Source: Streptomyces violaceusniger (GTDB taxonomy: Bacteria; Actinomycetota; Actinomycetes; Streptomycetales; Streptomycetaceae). Taken from it: DNA of 64,000 nt. The stretch spans positions 3,968,001 through 4,032,000 of the forward strand of contig BJHW01000001.1 in the NCBI GenBank assembly GCA_005405945.1, given 5' to 3'. The notes beneath the pieces were generated by a model. It had not been told where the DNA came from and did no database searches. It was given only the letters and a program-made list of their open reading frames with translations. Shown here piece by piece: positions 51,755-61,073 of this stretch (positions are counted from its first letter, which is position 1; the number at the start of each line of letters is the position of its first letter). The position numbers and the translations under genes are program-made.

Positions 51755-51852
51755 CCTCGATCCCTCCTCGGTCGGGGCCCCGCTCCCCGTCTCGATTCCC
51801 GGATCCCCCCGATTAACGCGTTTTCACGCCTTCGCGCCCCCTTCTCACCACG

Positions 51853-54045
51853 CTAGACCCGCTGGTCATGCCGCTCAACGCGAGCCCCAGCCCCCTTTTC
51901 GGGGGACTCGCCGCCCCCTGACCGGCCCTGTCCCGCGGGCTCGGCGTCGTCGTGCTGTCCGCCGCGCTGCCGTACCAGCCCGGGGACCAGGCCCCTGGCC
52001 CGGACGACCGCGGCGCCCATCGTCGCCGACAGCGGTGGCGCCTCCTCGTGCGGGCGCCTGCCCACGCCGAGGAACACGTACTGCAGCGCGAACCCGGCCG
52101 TGACGATGACCGCGCCGCCGATCGCGTCCAGCACATAGTGGTTCGCGGTGCCCACGATGACCGCCGTGGTCAGCAGCGGATACAGGATGCCGAGCACCTT
52201 CGCCCAGACGTACGGCGCCACGATCGCGATGACCACCCCGCACCACAGCGACCACCCCACGTGCAGCGACGGCATGGCCGCGTACTGGTTGGACAGCTTG
52301 GTGAGCGCGCCGAAGTCCGGGTTGTTCAGGTCCTGCGGACCGTGCGCGGTGTCCACGTACCCGAGCCCCATCAGCCGCGGCGGGGCCAGCGGGTAGAGCC
52401 AGAAGCCGACCAGGGCGAGCAGCGTGGCGAAGGCCAGCGGGGTGCGGGCCCAGCGGTAGGTCGCGGGGCGGCGCAGATACAGCCAGCCCAGCAGGGAGAG
52501 CGGAATCAGGAAGTGGAAGGTGCTGTAGTACCAGTTCATGAAGTCCTTGAGCCATCCGGTGTCGGCCACGATGGCGTTGAACCAGTGCTCGATGTCGATG
52601 TGCAGCCAGCCCTCGAGGGTGAGCACCTGGTGTCCATGGCCCTCGGCCACGCTGCGCTCGTCCGGGGCGTGGCCGCGGATCCACGAGTAGGCGAAGTAGC
52701 CGACGCGGATCAGCATCAGCTCGAGCATCAGGTTCGGGCGGGACAGCGGCCGCTTGAGGACGCGCAGCAGCGGCACCCAGGCGAAGCGGCTCCTGGCCGG
52801 TTCGGCGACCGGCGTCGGCTCGGGGTCGTCCCACCGCGGCGAGGTGCGGGAGAGGAACGGCACCAGACAGGCGGCGGCGAGAGCGGCGAGCAGCGGCGCA
52901 TTATAGCCGATATGCCCGAGGATCTCGATGTCGGGCAGCAGCGCGGTGCGGTTGAGCGACATCGCCAGTACGACCAGAACCGGCCACACCAGCCGGTCGG
53001 AGCCGCGCCGCCCCACCCGGCCGACCACGGCCAGCAGGATCCATAGCTGCTGGTGCTGCCAGGAGGTGGGCGAGACCGCGAGCGCCACGCTGCCGGTGAT
53101 GGCGGCGGCGAGCAGCAACTGCCCGTCCCTCGCGTAGCGCACCGCGCGCCGCAGGCCGATCACCGCGACCGCGACCGCGAGCACGACCAGCAGCGCGAGC
53201 TCCACCGGGCCCTCGAGGCCGATGCGCAGCAGCAGCCCGTGCAGCGACTGGTTGGCCAGGCTGTCGGCGGGGGCGCCGAGCCCGAAGCCGCCGATGTGGT
53301 GCCCCCAGTACGTCCACGAGTCGTGCGGCATGGCCGCCCAGGCGAGCGCGGTGCACACGGCGAAGGTGGCGCCCGCGAGCGCGGCGGCCCGGCGCCGTCC
53401 GATCAGCCACAGCACGACGGCGAACAGCAGCAGCGCGGGCTGGAGCGCCGCGGCCACTCCGATGAGCACACCGGCCTGCCGCCCGGAGGTTCTGGGCAGC
53501 ACGGTGAGGACGATCAGGAGCACCGGGATGATGCTGGTCTGGCCGAGGGTGAAGGTGTTGCGCACCGGAAGCGACAGCACCAGCAGGCTGATGGCCAGCG
53601 GTGCGGCGATCAGCGAGGTGCGGCGGGAGACCGGGCCGGGCAGCGACCGGGCCACGACCAGCCCGAGGACGACGACCAGCAGCAGGGTGCCGAAGGTCCA
53701 GGCGACCCCGAGGCTCTGCTCGGCGGCCCGGGTCAGCGGTTTGAGGACGAGCCCGGAGAACGGGGTCCCGGTGAAGGAGCCCCCGTCGTACAGCGACCCG
53801 CTGACGTGCAGTACGCCCTGGTCGCCGATCCAGGTCTCCAGGTCGGTCAGCCGCTCATCGGGCGGCAGCCGCAGCACCGCCGCCGCCTGACGGACCGCCA
53901 GCAGGCCCGCCAGGAGCCACAGGGCCGCGAGCCCCATTCTGGTCCGTGACGTCCGCGCCCCTACGGCGCCGGGGGCCGGCCCCGTGTCCGGGCTTCTCCC
54001 CAGTCCGCTCCGCTCCACGTTCGCCACGCCGTGCCGCTCCCCCAC
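51853..54045 (-). CDS. Bifunctional GT87 glycosyltransferase / PAP2-family membrane enzyme
   Basis: A 730-residue membrane protein. Residues about 40-410 form a GT87-type polyprenyl-phosphate-mannose mannosyltransferase with many helices (ETWIGDQGVLHVSGSLYDGG, FTLGQTSIIPVLLIVLTV, SPTSWQHQQLWILLAVVGRV). Residues about 430-660 are a PAP2/AUR1-like domain: NWYYSTFHFLIPLSLLGW, LAPPRLMGLGYVDT, AMPSLHVGWSLWCG and NHYVLDAIGGAVI. Such fusions are known in Streptomyces and probably act in lipid or lipoglycan assembly at the outer face of the membrane. The start GTG 54045 has GAAGAGGG just upstream. The C-terminal 70 residues are polar and low-complexity. Confidence 0.9.
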   Translation of the reverse strand: MGERHGVANVERSGLGRSPDTGPAPGAVGARTSRTRMGLAALWLLAGLLAVRQAAAVLRLPPDERLTDLETWIGDQGVLHVSGSLYDGGSFTGTPFSGLVLKPLTRAAEQSLGVAWTFGTLLLVVVLGLVVARSLPGPVSRRTSLIAAPLAISLLVLSLPVRNTFTLGQTSIIPVLLIVLTVLPRTSGRQAGVLIGVAAALQPALLLFAVVLWLIGRRRAAALAGATFAVCTALAWAAMPHDSWTYWGHHIGGFGLGAPADSLANQSLHGLLLRIGLEGPVELALLVVLAVAVAVIGLRRAVRYARDGQLLLAAAITGSVALAVSPTSWQHQQLWILLAVVGRVGRRGSDRLVWPVLVVLAMSLNRTALLPDIEILGHIGYNAPLLAALAAACLVPFLSRTSPRWDDPEPTPVAEPARSRFAWVPLLRVLKRPLSRPNLMLELMLIRVGYFAYSWIRGHAPDERSVAEGHGHQVLTLEGWLHIDIEHWFNAIVADTGWLKDFMNWYYSTFHFLIPLSLLGWLYLRRPATYRWARTPLAFATLLALVGFWLYPLAPPRLMGLGYVDTAHGPQDLNNPDFGALTKLSNQYAAMPSLHVGWSLWCGVVIAIVAPYVWAKVLGILYPLLTTAVIVGTANHYVLDAIGGAVIVTAGFALQYVFLGVGRRPHEEAPPLSATMGAAVVRARGLVPGLVRQRGGQHDDAEPAGQGRSGGGESPEKGAGARVERHDQRV

Positions 54046-54222
54046 TCGCCCTCTTCATCTGTCCCGGATGTTTGGAGACCCTACTGAGCCCACTACTCAG
54101 ACGCCGAACACCCCCTCTTCACCTGACTGTCGTCCGGGGTTGTCCGAAAGATGTCAGGCTTTGGCAGGGTCCTTGCGGTCCGCGTGGGTCCGTATGGGTC
54201 CGTATGGTCCGGGCCAATTTCA

Positions 54223-55116
54223 TCAGGGCCGCGGGGTGTGCCGCGAATCGGGACTCGCCGCGCGCTGAAATGTTCCCGGCGTCACTCCGAAGCACCGCAC
54301 GAACCAGCGGTGGAAGTGGCTCTGGTCGGCGAACCCGGCCTGGACCGCGGCCTCCGCCGCGCTGCTGCCCGCCACCAGCAGCCCGCGCGCCCGGCGCAGC
54401 CGGAGCTGCCGCTGGAAGTCGCTCGGCGCCATCCCGTACGCGGCGCGGAACGCCCGGTAGAGCGCGAAACGACTGCACCCGGCGGCCTCCGCGAGCCGCG
54501 CCGCCGGTATCTCCTCGGCGTACGCCTCCTCCAGCAGCGCCCTGGCCCGCCGCGCCGCCCGGACCTGCTCGCCGCTCCCGTCCGGAAGCTCCCGGGTGTA
54601 CAGCGGCCCGGTGGCCCCGCGCCGCACCATCGCCCCGACGGCCGCGGTCAGCCGCTCGTCCCGCACCAGCGGACCGGCGCCGCCGACCAGGGCGGTGTGC
54701 AGCCGCAGCAGGGCGCGGGGCAGCAGGGGATCGGACACCACGGGCCGGTCGAACAGCGGCAGCGCCGCCCGGCCGTCCGCGCTGTCGGCCACATCGGCGA
54801 GGACGTTCCGCACCACATCGGGACCTATGTGAACGATGCGGTACTTGTAGCCGAGTTCGGCGGCCGCCTCCCCGTCGTGCGGATCGTCCGGATTGAAGAC
54901 CATCACCATCCCCGCCCCGCTGGTGCGCAGCGCGCCCCGGCACCGGAAGCGCTGGGCGCCGACCTCGGTCACGGCGAAGGAGTAGGTGTCATGGCTGTGG
55001 GGATGGAACCGATGGCTGAAGAAGTGTGCGTGCATGGCCTCCACGGGCCGGTCGGGATCGCGCCAGTACCGGGCCCAGTCCTCCCGGCCCCGCTCCCCTT
55101 CTCCGACGGCGCTCAC
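54223..55116 (-). CDS. AraC-family regulator with cupin sensor domain
   Basis: A 297-residue regulator. The N-terminal AraC-binding cupin (MHAHFFSHRFHPHSHDTYSF, MVMVFNPDDPHDGEAAAELG) leads to a C-terminal double HTH (IPAARLAEAAGCSRFALYRA, FRAAYGMAPSDFQRQLRLRR, AVQAGFADQSHFHRWFVRCF). GTG 55116 is the most plausible start; the longer frame up to 55329 runs through the divergent DUF2000 gene. It probably controls that gene, which starts 68 bases away. The ligand is unknown. Confidence 0.87.
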   Translation of the reverse strand: MSAVGEGERGREDWARYWRDPDRPVEAMHAHFFSHRFHPHSHDTYSFAVTEVGAQRFRCRGALRTSGAGMVMVFNPDDPHDGEAAAELGYKYRIVHIGPDVVRNVLADVADSADGRAALPLFDRPVVSDPLLPRALLRLHTALVGGAGPLVRDERLTAAVGAMVRRGATGPLYTRELPDGSGEQVRAARRARALLEEAYAEEIPAARLAEAAGCSRFALYRAFRAAYGMAPSDFQRQLRLRRARGLLVAGSSAAEAAVQAGFADQSHFHRWFVRCFGVTPGTFQRAASPDSRHTPRP

Positions 55117-55183
55117 GGATCCATTGTGCCGTGGCGCACGAGCGTTCAAGACCGCAGGTCGCGGCAGTGGCGAGAGTGACGGC

Positions 55184-55594
55184 ATGCGCTTCGACACCAA
55201 GATCGCCGTCATTGTCCGCTCCGACCTCGCCGACTGGCAGAAGCTGAATGTGACCGCCTTCCTCTCCAGCGGCCTGGCGCACGCCACGGACGAGATCGTC
55301 GGCAAGCCGTACGAGGACGCCTCGGGCAACGCCTACCTCCCGATGTTCCGCGAACCGGTCCTCGTCTACGCCGCCGACGCCCCCGCCCTCACCCGCACCC
55401 ACGCCCGAGCCCTCTCCCGCGGCCTGCCGATGTCCCTCTACACCGAGGAGCTCTTCGCCACCGACAACGAGGACGACAACCGCGCCACGGTCCGCGCCGT
55501 CGAGGCCGACACGCTCAACCTGGTGGGTCTCGCGGTCTACGGGCCGCGTGGCCAGGTGGACAAGGTGACGAAGGGCTTGCGGCTGCACGGCTGA
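55184..55594 (+). CDS. DUF2000 family protein
   Basis: A 136-residue protein: TKIAVIVRSDLADWQKLNVT, SSGLAHATDEIVGKPYEDAS, FREPVLVYAADAPALTRTHA and LPMSLYTEELFATDNEDDNR. The family is of unknown function with a fold related to peptidyl-tRNA hydrolase 2. ATG 55184 is clear from similarity at residue 1. It is divergent from the AraC regulator at 54223 and is followed by a long 17-base tandem array. Confidence 0.87.
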   Translation: MRFDTKIAVIVRSDLADWQKLNVTAFLSSGLAHATDEIVGKPYEDASGNAYLPMFREPVLVYAADAPALTRTHARALSRGLPMSLYTEELFATDNEDDNRATVRAVEADTLNLVGLAVYGPRGQVDKVTKGLRLHG

Positions 55595-55607
55595 GGGCTG
55601 GGCGCCA

Positions 55608-55849
55608 AGGCCACGCGGGTTCAAGGGCCACGCGGACTCAAGGGCCACGCGGACTCAAGGGCCACGCGGACTCAAGGGCCACGCGGACTCAAGGGCCACG
55701 CGGACTCAAGGGCCACGCGGACTCAAGGGCCACGCGGACTCAAGGGCCACGCGGACTCAAGGGCCACGCGGACTCAAGGGCCACGCGGACTCAAGGGCCA
55801 CGCGGACTCAAGGGCCACGCGGACTCAAGGGCCACGCGGGCTCAAGGGC
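55608..55849. repeat. Fourteen tandem copies of a 17-base unit
   Basis: GGCCACGCGGACTCAAG repeats 14 times, with variants only in the first and last units (GGGTTC, GGGCTC). The inner copies are identical. The array lies between the convergent DUF2000 and AraC genes, and its last unit supplies the AraC stop codon (55842-55844). 17 is not a multiple of three, so it cannot be a coding repeat. Confidence 0.95.
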
Positions 55850-56754
55850 CCGTCAGCTTCCGCCAGGCGCCGGGGGTGACGCCCTCCCTGCCCGAGAAGG
55901 CACGGCTCAACGCGCTGCCGGTGTCGTATCCGACGCGGACGGCGATCTCCTGGACGCTCAGCGGCGTCTCGCGGAGCAGGACCTTGACCCGGTACATGCG
56001 CCATGCCGTGAGGTAGCCCAGCGGGGTGTCCCCGTCCTCTCCTTGAACAGGGCGGCGAACGCCGAGCGTGACATCCCCGCCGTCCGGGCGAGTTCGTCGA
56101 CCGTCCACGGATGGGCCAGGTCCGCGTGCAACTCCTCCATGGCAGCCGCCAGCCGCGGGTCCCGCAGCGCGGCGATCCAGCCGACGGTTCCGCCGCCGAC
56201 ATCCGCACAACAGGTCCGCAGCGCCTGGACGAAGAGCACATCGGACAGCCGGCTCATGATGAAGCCACCGCCGAGCCCGCCCGCCGCGCTCTCCCGCGCG
56301 ATGAGGTCGAACGTGGTGCGCAGGAGTTGGCTGGACGCGTCGTCCAGGTTCAGCCGGAACACCGGCGGCAGGAGCGCGAAGAGCGGTTCCGCCGCCACGG
56401 CGTCGAAGGCGAACCGGGTGGAGACGATCCGCGTGAGCTCACCGTCGCCCCCGAGCCGCGCCGAGCCGCCGGGGCCCGGGAGACCAGTCCGTCGCAGTCC
56501 ACGACCTCGCTGCCCGCCTCGTCCTGAAGCGTGAACCCCACCCCCGCGCGGACCAGGAAGCAGTCGTTCGTCTCCAGCCGTTGCGGCCCGGCGAGCGTGT
56601 CCGCGACGAGCAGGCACGAGCCACTGGAGACGAGGACCAGCCGGGCGAGGTGCCGGGGAGGAAACGAGATGCCCCATGGCGCACGGGCGTCCACCCGCAC
56701 ATACCGCGCGTCCTCGATCTTCATCGTGGCGAGGAGGTCGTCAACCGGATCCAT
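55842..56754 (-). pseudogene. AraC-family regulator, two one-base frameshifts
   Basis: ATG 56754 follows GGGGAG and starts MDPVDDLLATMKIEDARYVR; the cupin part includes LARLVLVSSGSCLLVADTLA. A base is missing near 56450-56477, after which LTRIVSTRFAFDAVAAEPLF, FIMSRLSDVLFVQALRTCCA and ELARTAGMSRSAFAALFKER follow. A second is missing in the run at 56030-56033, after which TPLGYLTAWRMYRVKVLLRE and VRVGYDTGSALSRAFSGREG complete the double HTH. With both restored there are 305 codons. Homologues of this RCS-type (cupin_6/AraC) regulator control neighbouring oxidoreductases; here an MDR gene is divergent. Confidence 0.8.
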
Positions 56755-56879
56755 TCCCACTCCCCTGGGTCACCCCTGCCCCCTCCTGGACGATCTGCGC
56801 CAAACAGTGGACGCCAAGATACAGATCGTCCAGCCGGGCGCACCTATCGTGGAGGCGACATACGAACGAAGGGTGGGAA

Positions 56880-57863
56880 ATGCGCATATTCCAGGTGGGA
56901 GCGGGCGGTGGTCTGATCACCTCGGCGGAGCGCCCGGTGCCGAGCCCGTCAGCGGGCGAAGTACTCGTACGGGTGAAGGCCAGCTCCCTCAACGCACGCG
57001 ATCTGCTCATCGTCACCGGCCGGTACTCCGTCGACATCGCGCCGGGGCGCGTCCCGCTCTCCGACGGCGCGGGCGTCGTGGAGGCCGTCGGGGACGGGGT
57101 CTCGCGGTTCCGCGTCGGGGACCGCGTCGTGGGCACCTTCCATCCGGCCTGGCTGTACGGCCCGTTCCCCGAGTGGGGGCGGTTGCGCGGCACGCACCGC
57201 GACGGCTGGCTCACCGAATACCTCGCCCTGGACGAACAGAGCCTGGTCGCCGTGCCGGACCAGCTGTCCTTCGAGGAGGCCGCCACGCTTCCGTGCGCCG
57301 CGCTCACCGCGTGGTCGGCCGTGAGCGGAGTCGGCCCGGGGGACGCACTCCTGGTCCAGGGCTCGGGCGGGGTATCGGTCTTCGCGCTCCAGTTCGCCCG
57401 CCTGGCCGGCGCCCGCGTCCTGGCCACGACGTCCAGCGGCGCCAAGGCCCGACGCCTCGGCGCCCTCGGCGCGTCCGACGTCGTGGACTACACCAGCACA
57501 CCGGAGTGGGGCACGCGGGTACGGGAACTCACCGGCGGCGGCGCCGACCGCGTCGTCGAGATCGGCGGCGCCGGAACGCTCTCCCAGTCCATCGACGCCG
57601 TCGCCCACGGCGGGCAGATCGCCCTCGTCGGCAATCTGGCGGCGGGCGGCGGCATGGACGTGACGCGGTTCTTCCGCCGCGCCGCGACCCTCCGGTCGAT
57701 CAGCGTCGGCAGCCGGAGCGACTTCGAACGGATGAACAAGGCCATCGACCGGCACCGGCTCCGGCCCGCCATCGACCGCGTCTTCCCGTTCGACCAGGCC
57801 CCGGAGGCGTTCGCGCACTTCGAGAAGGGCCCGCGCTTCGGCAAGGTCGTCATCACCCACTGA
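56880..57863 (+). CDS. Zinc-type NAD(P)-dependent MDR oxidoreductase
   Basis: A 327-residue medium-chain reductase. ASSLNARDLLIVTGRYSVDI and VPLSDGAGVVEAVGDGVSRF form the N-terminal domain; LLVQGSGGVSVFALQFARLA is the cofactor loop; the C-terminus has FPFDQAPEAFAHFEKGPRFG. The usual Cys-His zinc ligands are absent, as in quinone-reductase-like members. ATG 56880 has AAGGGTGGG upstream. It is divergent from the frameshifted AraC gene, its likely regulator, and is followed by a monooxygenase-fold gene. Confidence 0.9.
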   Translation: MRIFQVGAGGGLITSAERPVPSPSAGEVLVRVKASSLNARDLLIVTGRYSVDIAPGRVPLSDGAGVVEAVGDGVSRFRVGDRVVGTFHPAWLYGPFPEWGRLRGTHRDGWLTEYLALDEQSLVAVPDQLSFEEAATLPCAALTAWSAVSGVGPGDALLVQGSGGVSVFALQFARLAGARVLATTSSGAKARRLGALGASDVVDYTSTPEWGTRVRELTGGGADRVVEIGGAGTLSQSIDAVAHGGQIALVGNLAAGGGMDVTRFFRRAATLRSISVGSRSDFERMNKAIDRHRLRPAIDRVFPFDQAPEAFAHFEKGPRFGKVVITH

Positions 57864-57964
57864 CCGTGGCCTTCACACGCCCTTGACCGCCGGATGTAGG
57901 AGACTGCGCGCACAGAGTCCAGACCAGGGCGCCGACCCGGCGCCCGCCGCATGAGAGGTGTCCT

Positions 57965-58293
57965 GTGCCCAGCGTCGTAAAGATCAATGTCCTGACCGTG
58001 CCGGAGGAACAGCGCGAGGTGCTGGAAAAGCGCTTCGCCTCACGGGCCGGGACGGTCGAGAACTCCGACGGCTTCGAGTGGTTCGAGCTGCTGCGTCCCG
58101 TCGAAGGGACTGACACCTACCTCGTCTACACGCGCTGGCGCAGCGAGGAGGACTTCCAAGCCTGGATGGAGGGCCCCATGAAGGCCGCCCACCAGCGCGG
58201 CGGCGAGGACGCCCCCAGCGGAAGCCCGCCGCGTCCGGCTCCACCCTGTGGTCCTTCGAGGTCGTCCAGCAGGCCGCGCCCAAGCAGGGCTGA
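57965..58293 (+). pseudogene. Antibiotic biosynthesis monooxygenase (ABM)-fold protein, one-base frameshift
   Basis: GTG 57965 starts PSVVKINVLTVPEEQREVLE, then RFASRAGTVENSDGFEWFEL and TYLVYTRWRSEEDFQAWMEG, the ABM dimeric barrel shared with IsdG-like haem oxygenases and quinol monooxygenases. A base is missing near 58212-58223; restored, the end is KPAASGSTLWSFEVVQQAAP then KQG and a stop at 58291, 110 codons. Family members use no prosthetic group or bind haem; its substrate is unknown. It may work with the preceding reductase. Confidence 0.78.
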
Positions 58294-58395
58294 CCGGGCC
58301 CCTTGCGAACACGTCAGCCCCCTGGCCCTGGTCGGGGGCTGCGGTTTCGCGTCGCGACAACGGGCCATACGTCGAATGCGATCGAGCCGCCGCGA

Positions 58396-58425
58396 GTCGC
58401 ACTCACACAGGTCGCACTGACACAG
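58396..58425. promoter_or_regulatory. Direct repeat of a 15-base unit upstream of a quinone oxidoreductase
   Basis: GTCGCACTCACACAG is followed at once by GTCGCACTGACACAG, and a partial third (ATCGTCAAC) follows. Two adjacent half-sites of this kind are typical AraC-family binding sites. They lie 160 bases before the oxidoreductase at 58583, and two AraC genes are close. Nothing else is seen in 58294-58582. Confidence 0.4.
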
Positions 58426-58582
58426 ATCGTCAACTGGTTGATTCTCATGGGACTGGTCGCTGTCCCGGCCGTGCGTAAGGGTTTTACGAAGGCGGCGGTG
58501 CGGCATTCGCGCACTCGATCCGCTGCCGCCCGCTACCGCGCCGAGCGTTCAGGCGCCTCCACGAGAGAAGGAACCCCACCTT

Positions 58583-59491
58583 ATGCGCGCCCTTGTGGTC
58601 GATCACGGCGAGGCCGGCCCCGTCCGGTTCGCCGATGTCGAGGAGCCCGTGCCGTCCAGCAACGAGGCGTTGGTCGAGATACGGCACATCGGTCTCAACT
58701 TCGGAGAGCTGAACTACGTGCACCAGTGGCCGGCCGGCACTGTGCACGGTCACGACGCGGCCGGCGTCGTGGTGCGCGCCGCGTCCGACGGCTCGGGGCC
58801 GTCCGAAGGTACGCGCGTCGCGGTGGGAATGGCTCCCCATGCGTGGGCGGAGCGGGTGGCAGTCAGCCCCGCCTCGCTCGGCACCGTCCCCGAGGGCGTG
58901 GATCTGGCCGACGGTGCCGCGCTGGGGATCGCCGGGGTCACCGCACTGCGGGTGCTGCGCAAGCGTTCCCTGCTGGCGCGCGACGTCCTGGTCACCGGCG
59001 CCAGCGGGGGCGTGGGGCACTTCGCCGTCCAGCTGGCGGCGCTGGCGGGCGCCCGGGTGACGGCACTCGTCGGTTCACCGGACCGGGCCGCCGGACTCCG
59101 CGAACTCGGGGCCGACGAGGTCTTGACCGACCTGGCCGAGACCGAGTCCCGGTTCGACCTCGTCCTGGACACGGTCGGTGGACCACTGGTGGCCCAGGCG
59201 TGGAGTTCCCTCGCCGAGGGCGGCACCATCCACCTGGTCGGTTACTCCTCGGGGCAGGACACCACGTTCCCGTCAGGGGCCTTGTTCGGCTTCGGCGAAC
59301 CCCGCTCCATCGCCACCTACGGCGACATGACGCCGACCAGCAGGGATCTGACGGACCTGCTGGACCTCATGGCCACCGGGAAGCTCTCGGCACCGGTCGG
59401 ACTGCGAGGCGACTGGCAGGACGTGGACGACGCCATCCAGGCACTGTTCGCGCGGAAGGTGCGCGGAAAGATCGTTCTTGACGTGGTCTGA
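58583..59491 (+). CDS. Quinone-reductase-like MDR oxidoreductase
   Basis: A 302-residue zinc-free MDR protein: MRALVVDHGEAGPVRFADVE, NFGELNYVHQWPAGTVHGHD, DVLVTGASGGVGHFAVQLAA (cofactor loop) and DDAIQALFARKVRGKIVLDV. It should reduce a quinone or enone with NADPH. ATG 58583 follows AGAGAAGGA. The AraC gene behind it starts 24 bases after its stop, so the two probably form an operon. Confidence 0.9.
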   Translation: MRALVVDHGEAGPVRFADVEEPVPSSNEALVEIRHIGLNFGELNYVHQWPAGTVHGHDAAGVVVRAASDGSGPSEGTRVAVGMAPHAWAERVAVSPASLGTVPEGVDLADGAALGIAGVTALRVLRKRSLLARDVLVTGASGGVGHFAVQLAALAGARVTALVGSPDRAAGLRELGADEVLTDLAETESRFDLVLDTVGGPLVAQAWSSLAEGGTIHLVGYSSGQDTTFPSGALFGFGEPRSIATYGDMTPTSRDLTDLLDLMATGKLSAPVGLRGDWQDVDDAIQALFARKVRGKIVLDVV

Positions 59492-59515
59492 CGCCCGTCG
59501 AACGAGAATGGAACC

Positions 59516-60432
59516 ATGGACGTACTCGCGGAGGTCTTGCGTGTTTCGGGTGCGCGGGGGCGATCGGGGTCATCCTGAAAGCCGGAGGAGCCTGGGGCCA
59601 GTGGCTGGACTCCTATCCGGGAGCGGCACTGCACGTGGTGTCCCGTGGCACGATGTGGCTTCACGTCCCGGGCGAGAAACCCCTGGAGGTTCAGGCCGGA
59701 GGCGCCGTCCTGGTGTCGCCGGGCACCGCACACGGGATAGCCGGCGGCTCCAGCATGACGATGCCTCCCTGCGACCGGGAGGCGGCGGCCCGGGCCCTCG
59801 CGGAAGGCAGAGCGCTCCAACTCGGCTCGGCACCGGCGCAGACGGAAGCGATCACCCTGCACTATGAGCAGGACCCGGAGGTGAGCACACCGGTGCTCAC
59901 CTCCCTCGCCCAGCCGATGCACGTCGCGGCCCGGGAGAACGCGCAGCTCAGAAGGATCGTCGAAGTTCTCACCGCGGAGCTCGCACAGCCGCAGATCGGC
60001 ACCACCGCCGCCGTCAACAGCATCGTCGACCTCCTGTTCGTCCAGTTCGTACGCGCCTGGCTGGCCCGCCACCCGGAGGAAGGGCCCGGCTCATGGCTGG
60101 GCGCGATGCGTGACCCGGTCGTGCGCGACGCCCTGGCATGTGTCCACGCCCAACCGGAACACCCCTGGACCACGGAGACCCTGGCCGCCGCGACAAGCGT
60201 CTCCCGGGCGACGCTGGCCAGGCACTTCCGGTCCGCCCTCGGCCAGACGCCGGGCGCGTACGTGACGCAGTGGCGCATCGACCTGGCGTCCGTCCGGCTC
60301 CGCGATACCGATGAGCCGGTCGAGTCGATATCCAACGCGGTCGGCTACGCCTCTCCGCACGCCTTCAGCCGTGCCTTCCGACGCGCCCGGGGCATGGCAC
60401 CGGGCGAGTACCGTTCCCGACTTCGCGAGTGA
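59516..60432 (+). pseudogene. AraC-family regulator, one-base frameshift near the N-terminus
   Basis: ATG 59516 starts MDVLAEVLRVSGARG; a G is missing in the run at 59556-59560. With it restored the sequence continues AIGVILKAGGAWGQWLDSYP and GAALHVVSRGTMWLHVPGEK (cupin_6), then LLFVQFVRAWLARHPEEGPG and the double HTH (TLAAATSVSRATLARHFRSA, ISNAVGYASPHAFSRAFRRA), 306 codons. It is the same regulator type as the gene at 55842 and probably controls the preceding oxidoreductase. Without the missing base only the part from 59635 is open. Confidence 0.82.
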
Positions 60433-60454
60433 TCGGGCCGCATGGAGGGGCGGG

Positions 60455-61005
60455 TCATGACGGCCGTCCGCCGAACTGCCAGCGGTGGACCTCGATGTCC
60501 GCGTACCGGTCCGGGGTCAGGACGGCGCGGGCCGTCTCCGGGTCGGGTGCTCGGACCAGTGCCGCCGTACCCAGCCACGTGCTTTCGTCGTCGGACAGCA
60601 GTGGCCCGTAGGCGATCAGCTCGTCCCGGTCGGCGGGCAGGGTGGCGTCGGCGCCCTCGCCCGAGCCCAGGCCGAGGACCAGGAATCGGTTGCCCCCGGT
60701 CCGGCGCCGGGGAATTCCCACATCGTGCGCCCCAGCGCATTGCGCCACCGCCGCAACAGTACGTCCCGGTACACACCGGCCTGGTAGCCCGGTTCGTCGA
60801 AGGCGAACGAGCGGGCGGCGGCCGGGTCGGGCAGGTCGACGATGTGGACGCTGCCGGTCGGGGCCCCGTCGTCGTCCGAGAGGGTCGGCCCTCGGGCGAT
60901 CATCTCCGACGCATACCGATCCATGTAGGACCAGTGCTGTTCGACCAGTTCTTGGCGCAGAGCGAGCGAGCCGGGCCGATCGCGGTGGTAGCAGAAGAAC
61001 TCCAT
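60455..61005 (-). pseudogene. Two-domain YCII-related protein, one-base frameshift
   Basis: ATG 61005 starts MEFFCYHRDRPGSLALRQEL; the first YCII domain includes MIARGPTLSDDDGAPTGSVH and FAFDEPGYQAGVY. After TMWEFPGAGPG a base is missing in the run at 60693-60697; the next frame gives NRFLVLGLGSGEGADATLPA, ELIAYGPLLSDDESTWLGTA and DRYADIEVHRWQFGG, a second YCII unit, 184 codons in all. YCII proteins are small ferredoxin-like folds of uncertain enzymatic role with a His-Asp pair. Convergent with the AraC gene, 22 bases apart. Confidence 0.8.
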
Positions 61006-61073
61006 ACCCGGCAGTCTTTCGACCCGTGGGCTTCCGGTACAGCGGATGTGGCGGGAGCGGCCGGCGGCCCGGG

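Noticed and set aside
55608..55849. CRISPR array
   Set aside because: Units are contiguous without unique spacers, 17 bases long, and there are no cas genes.
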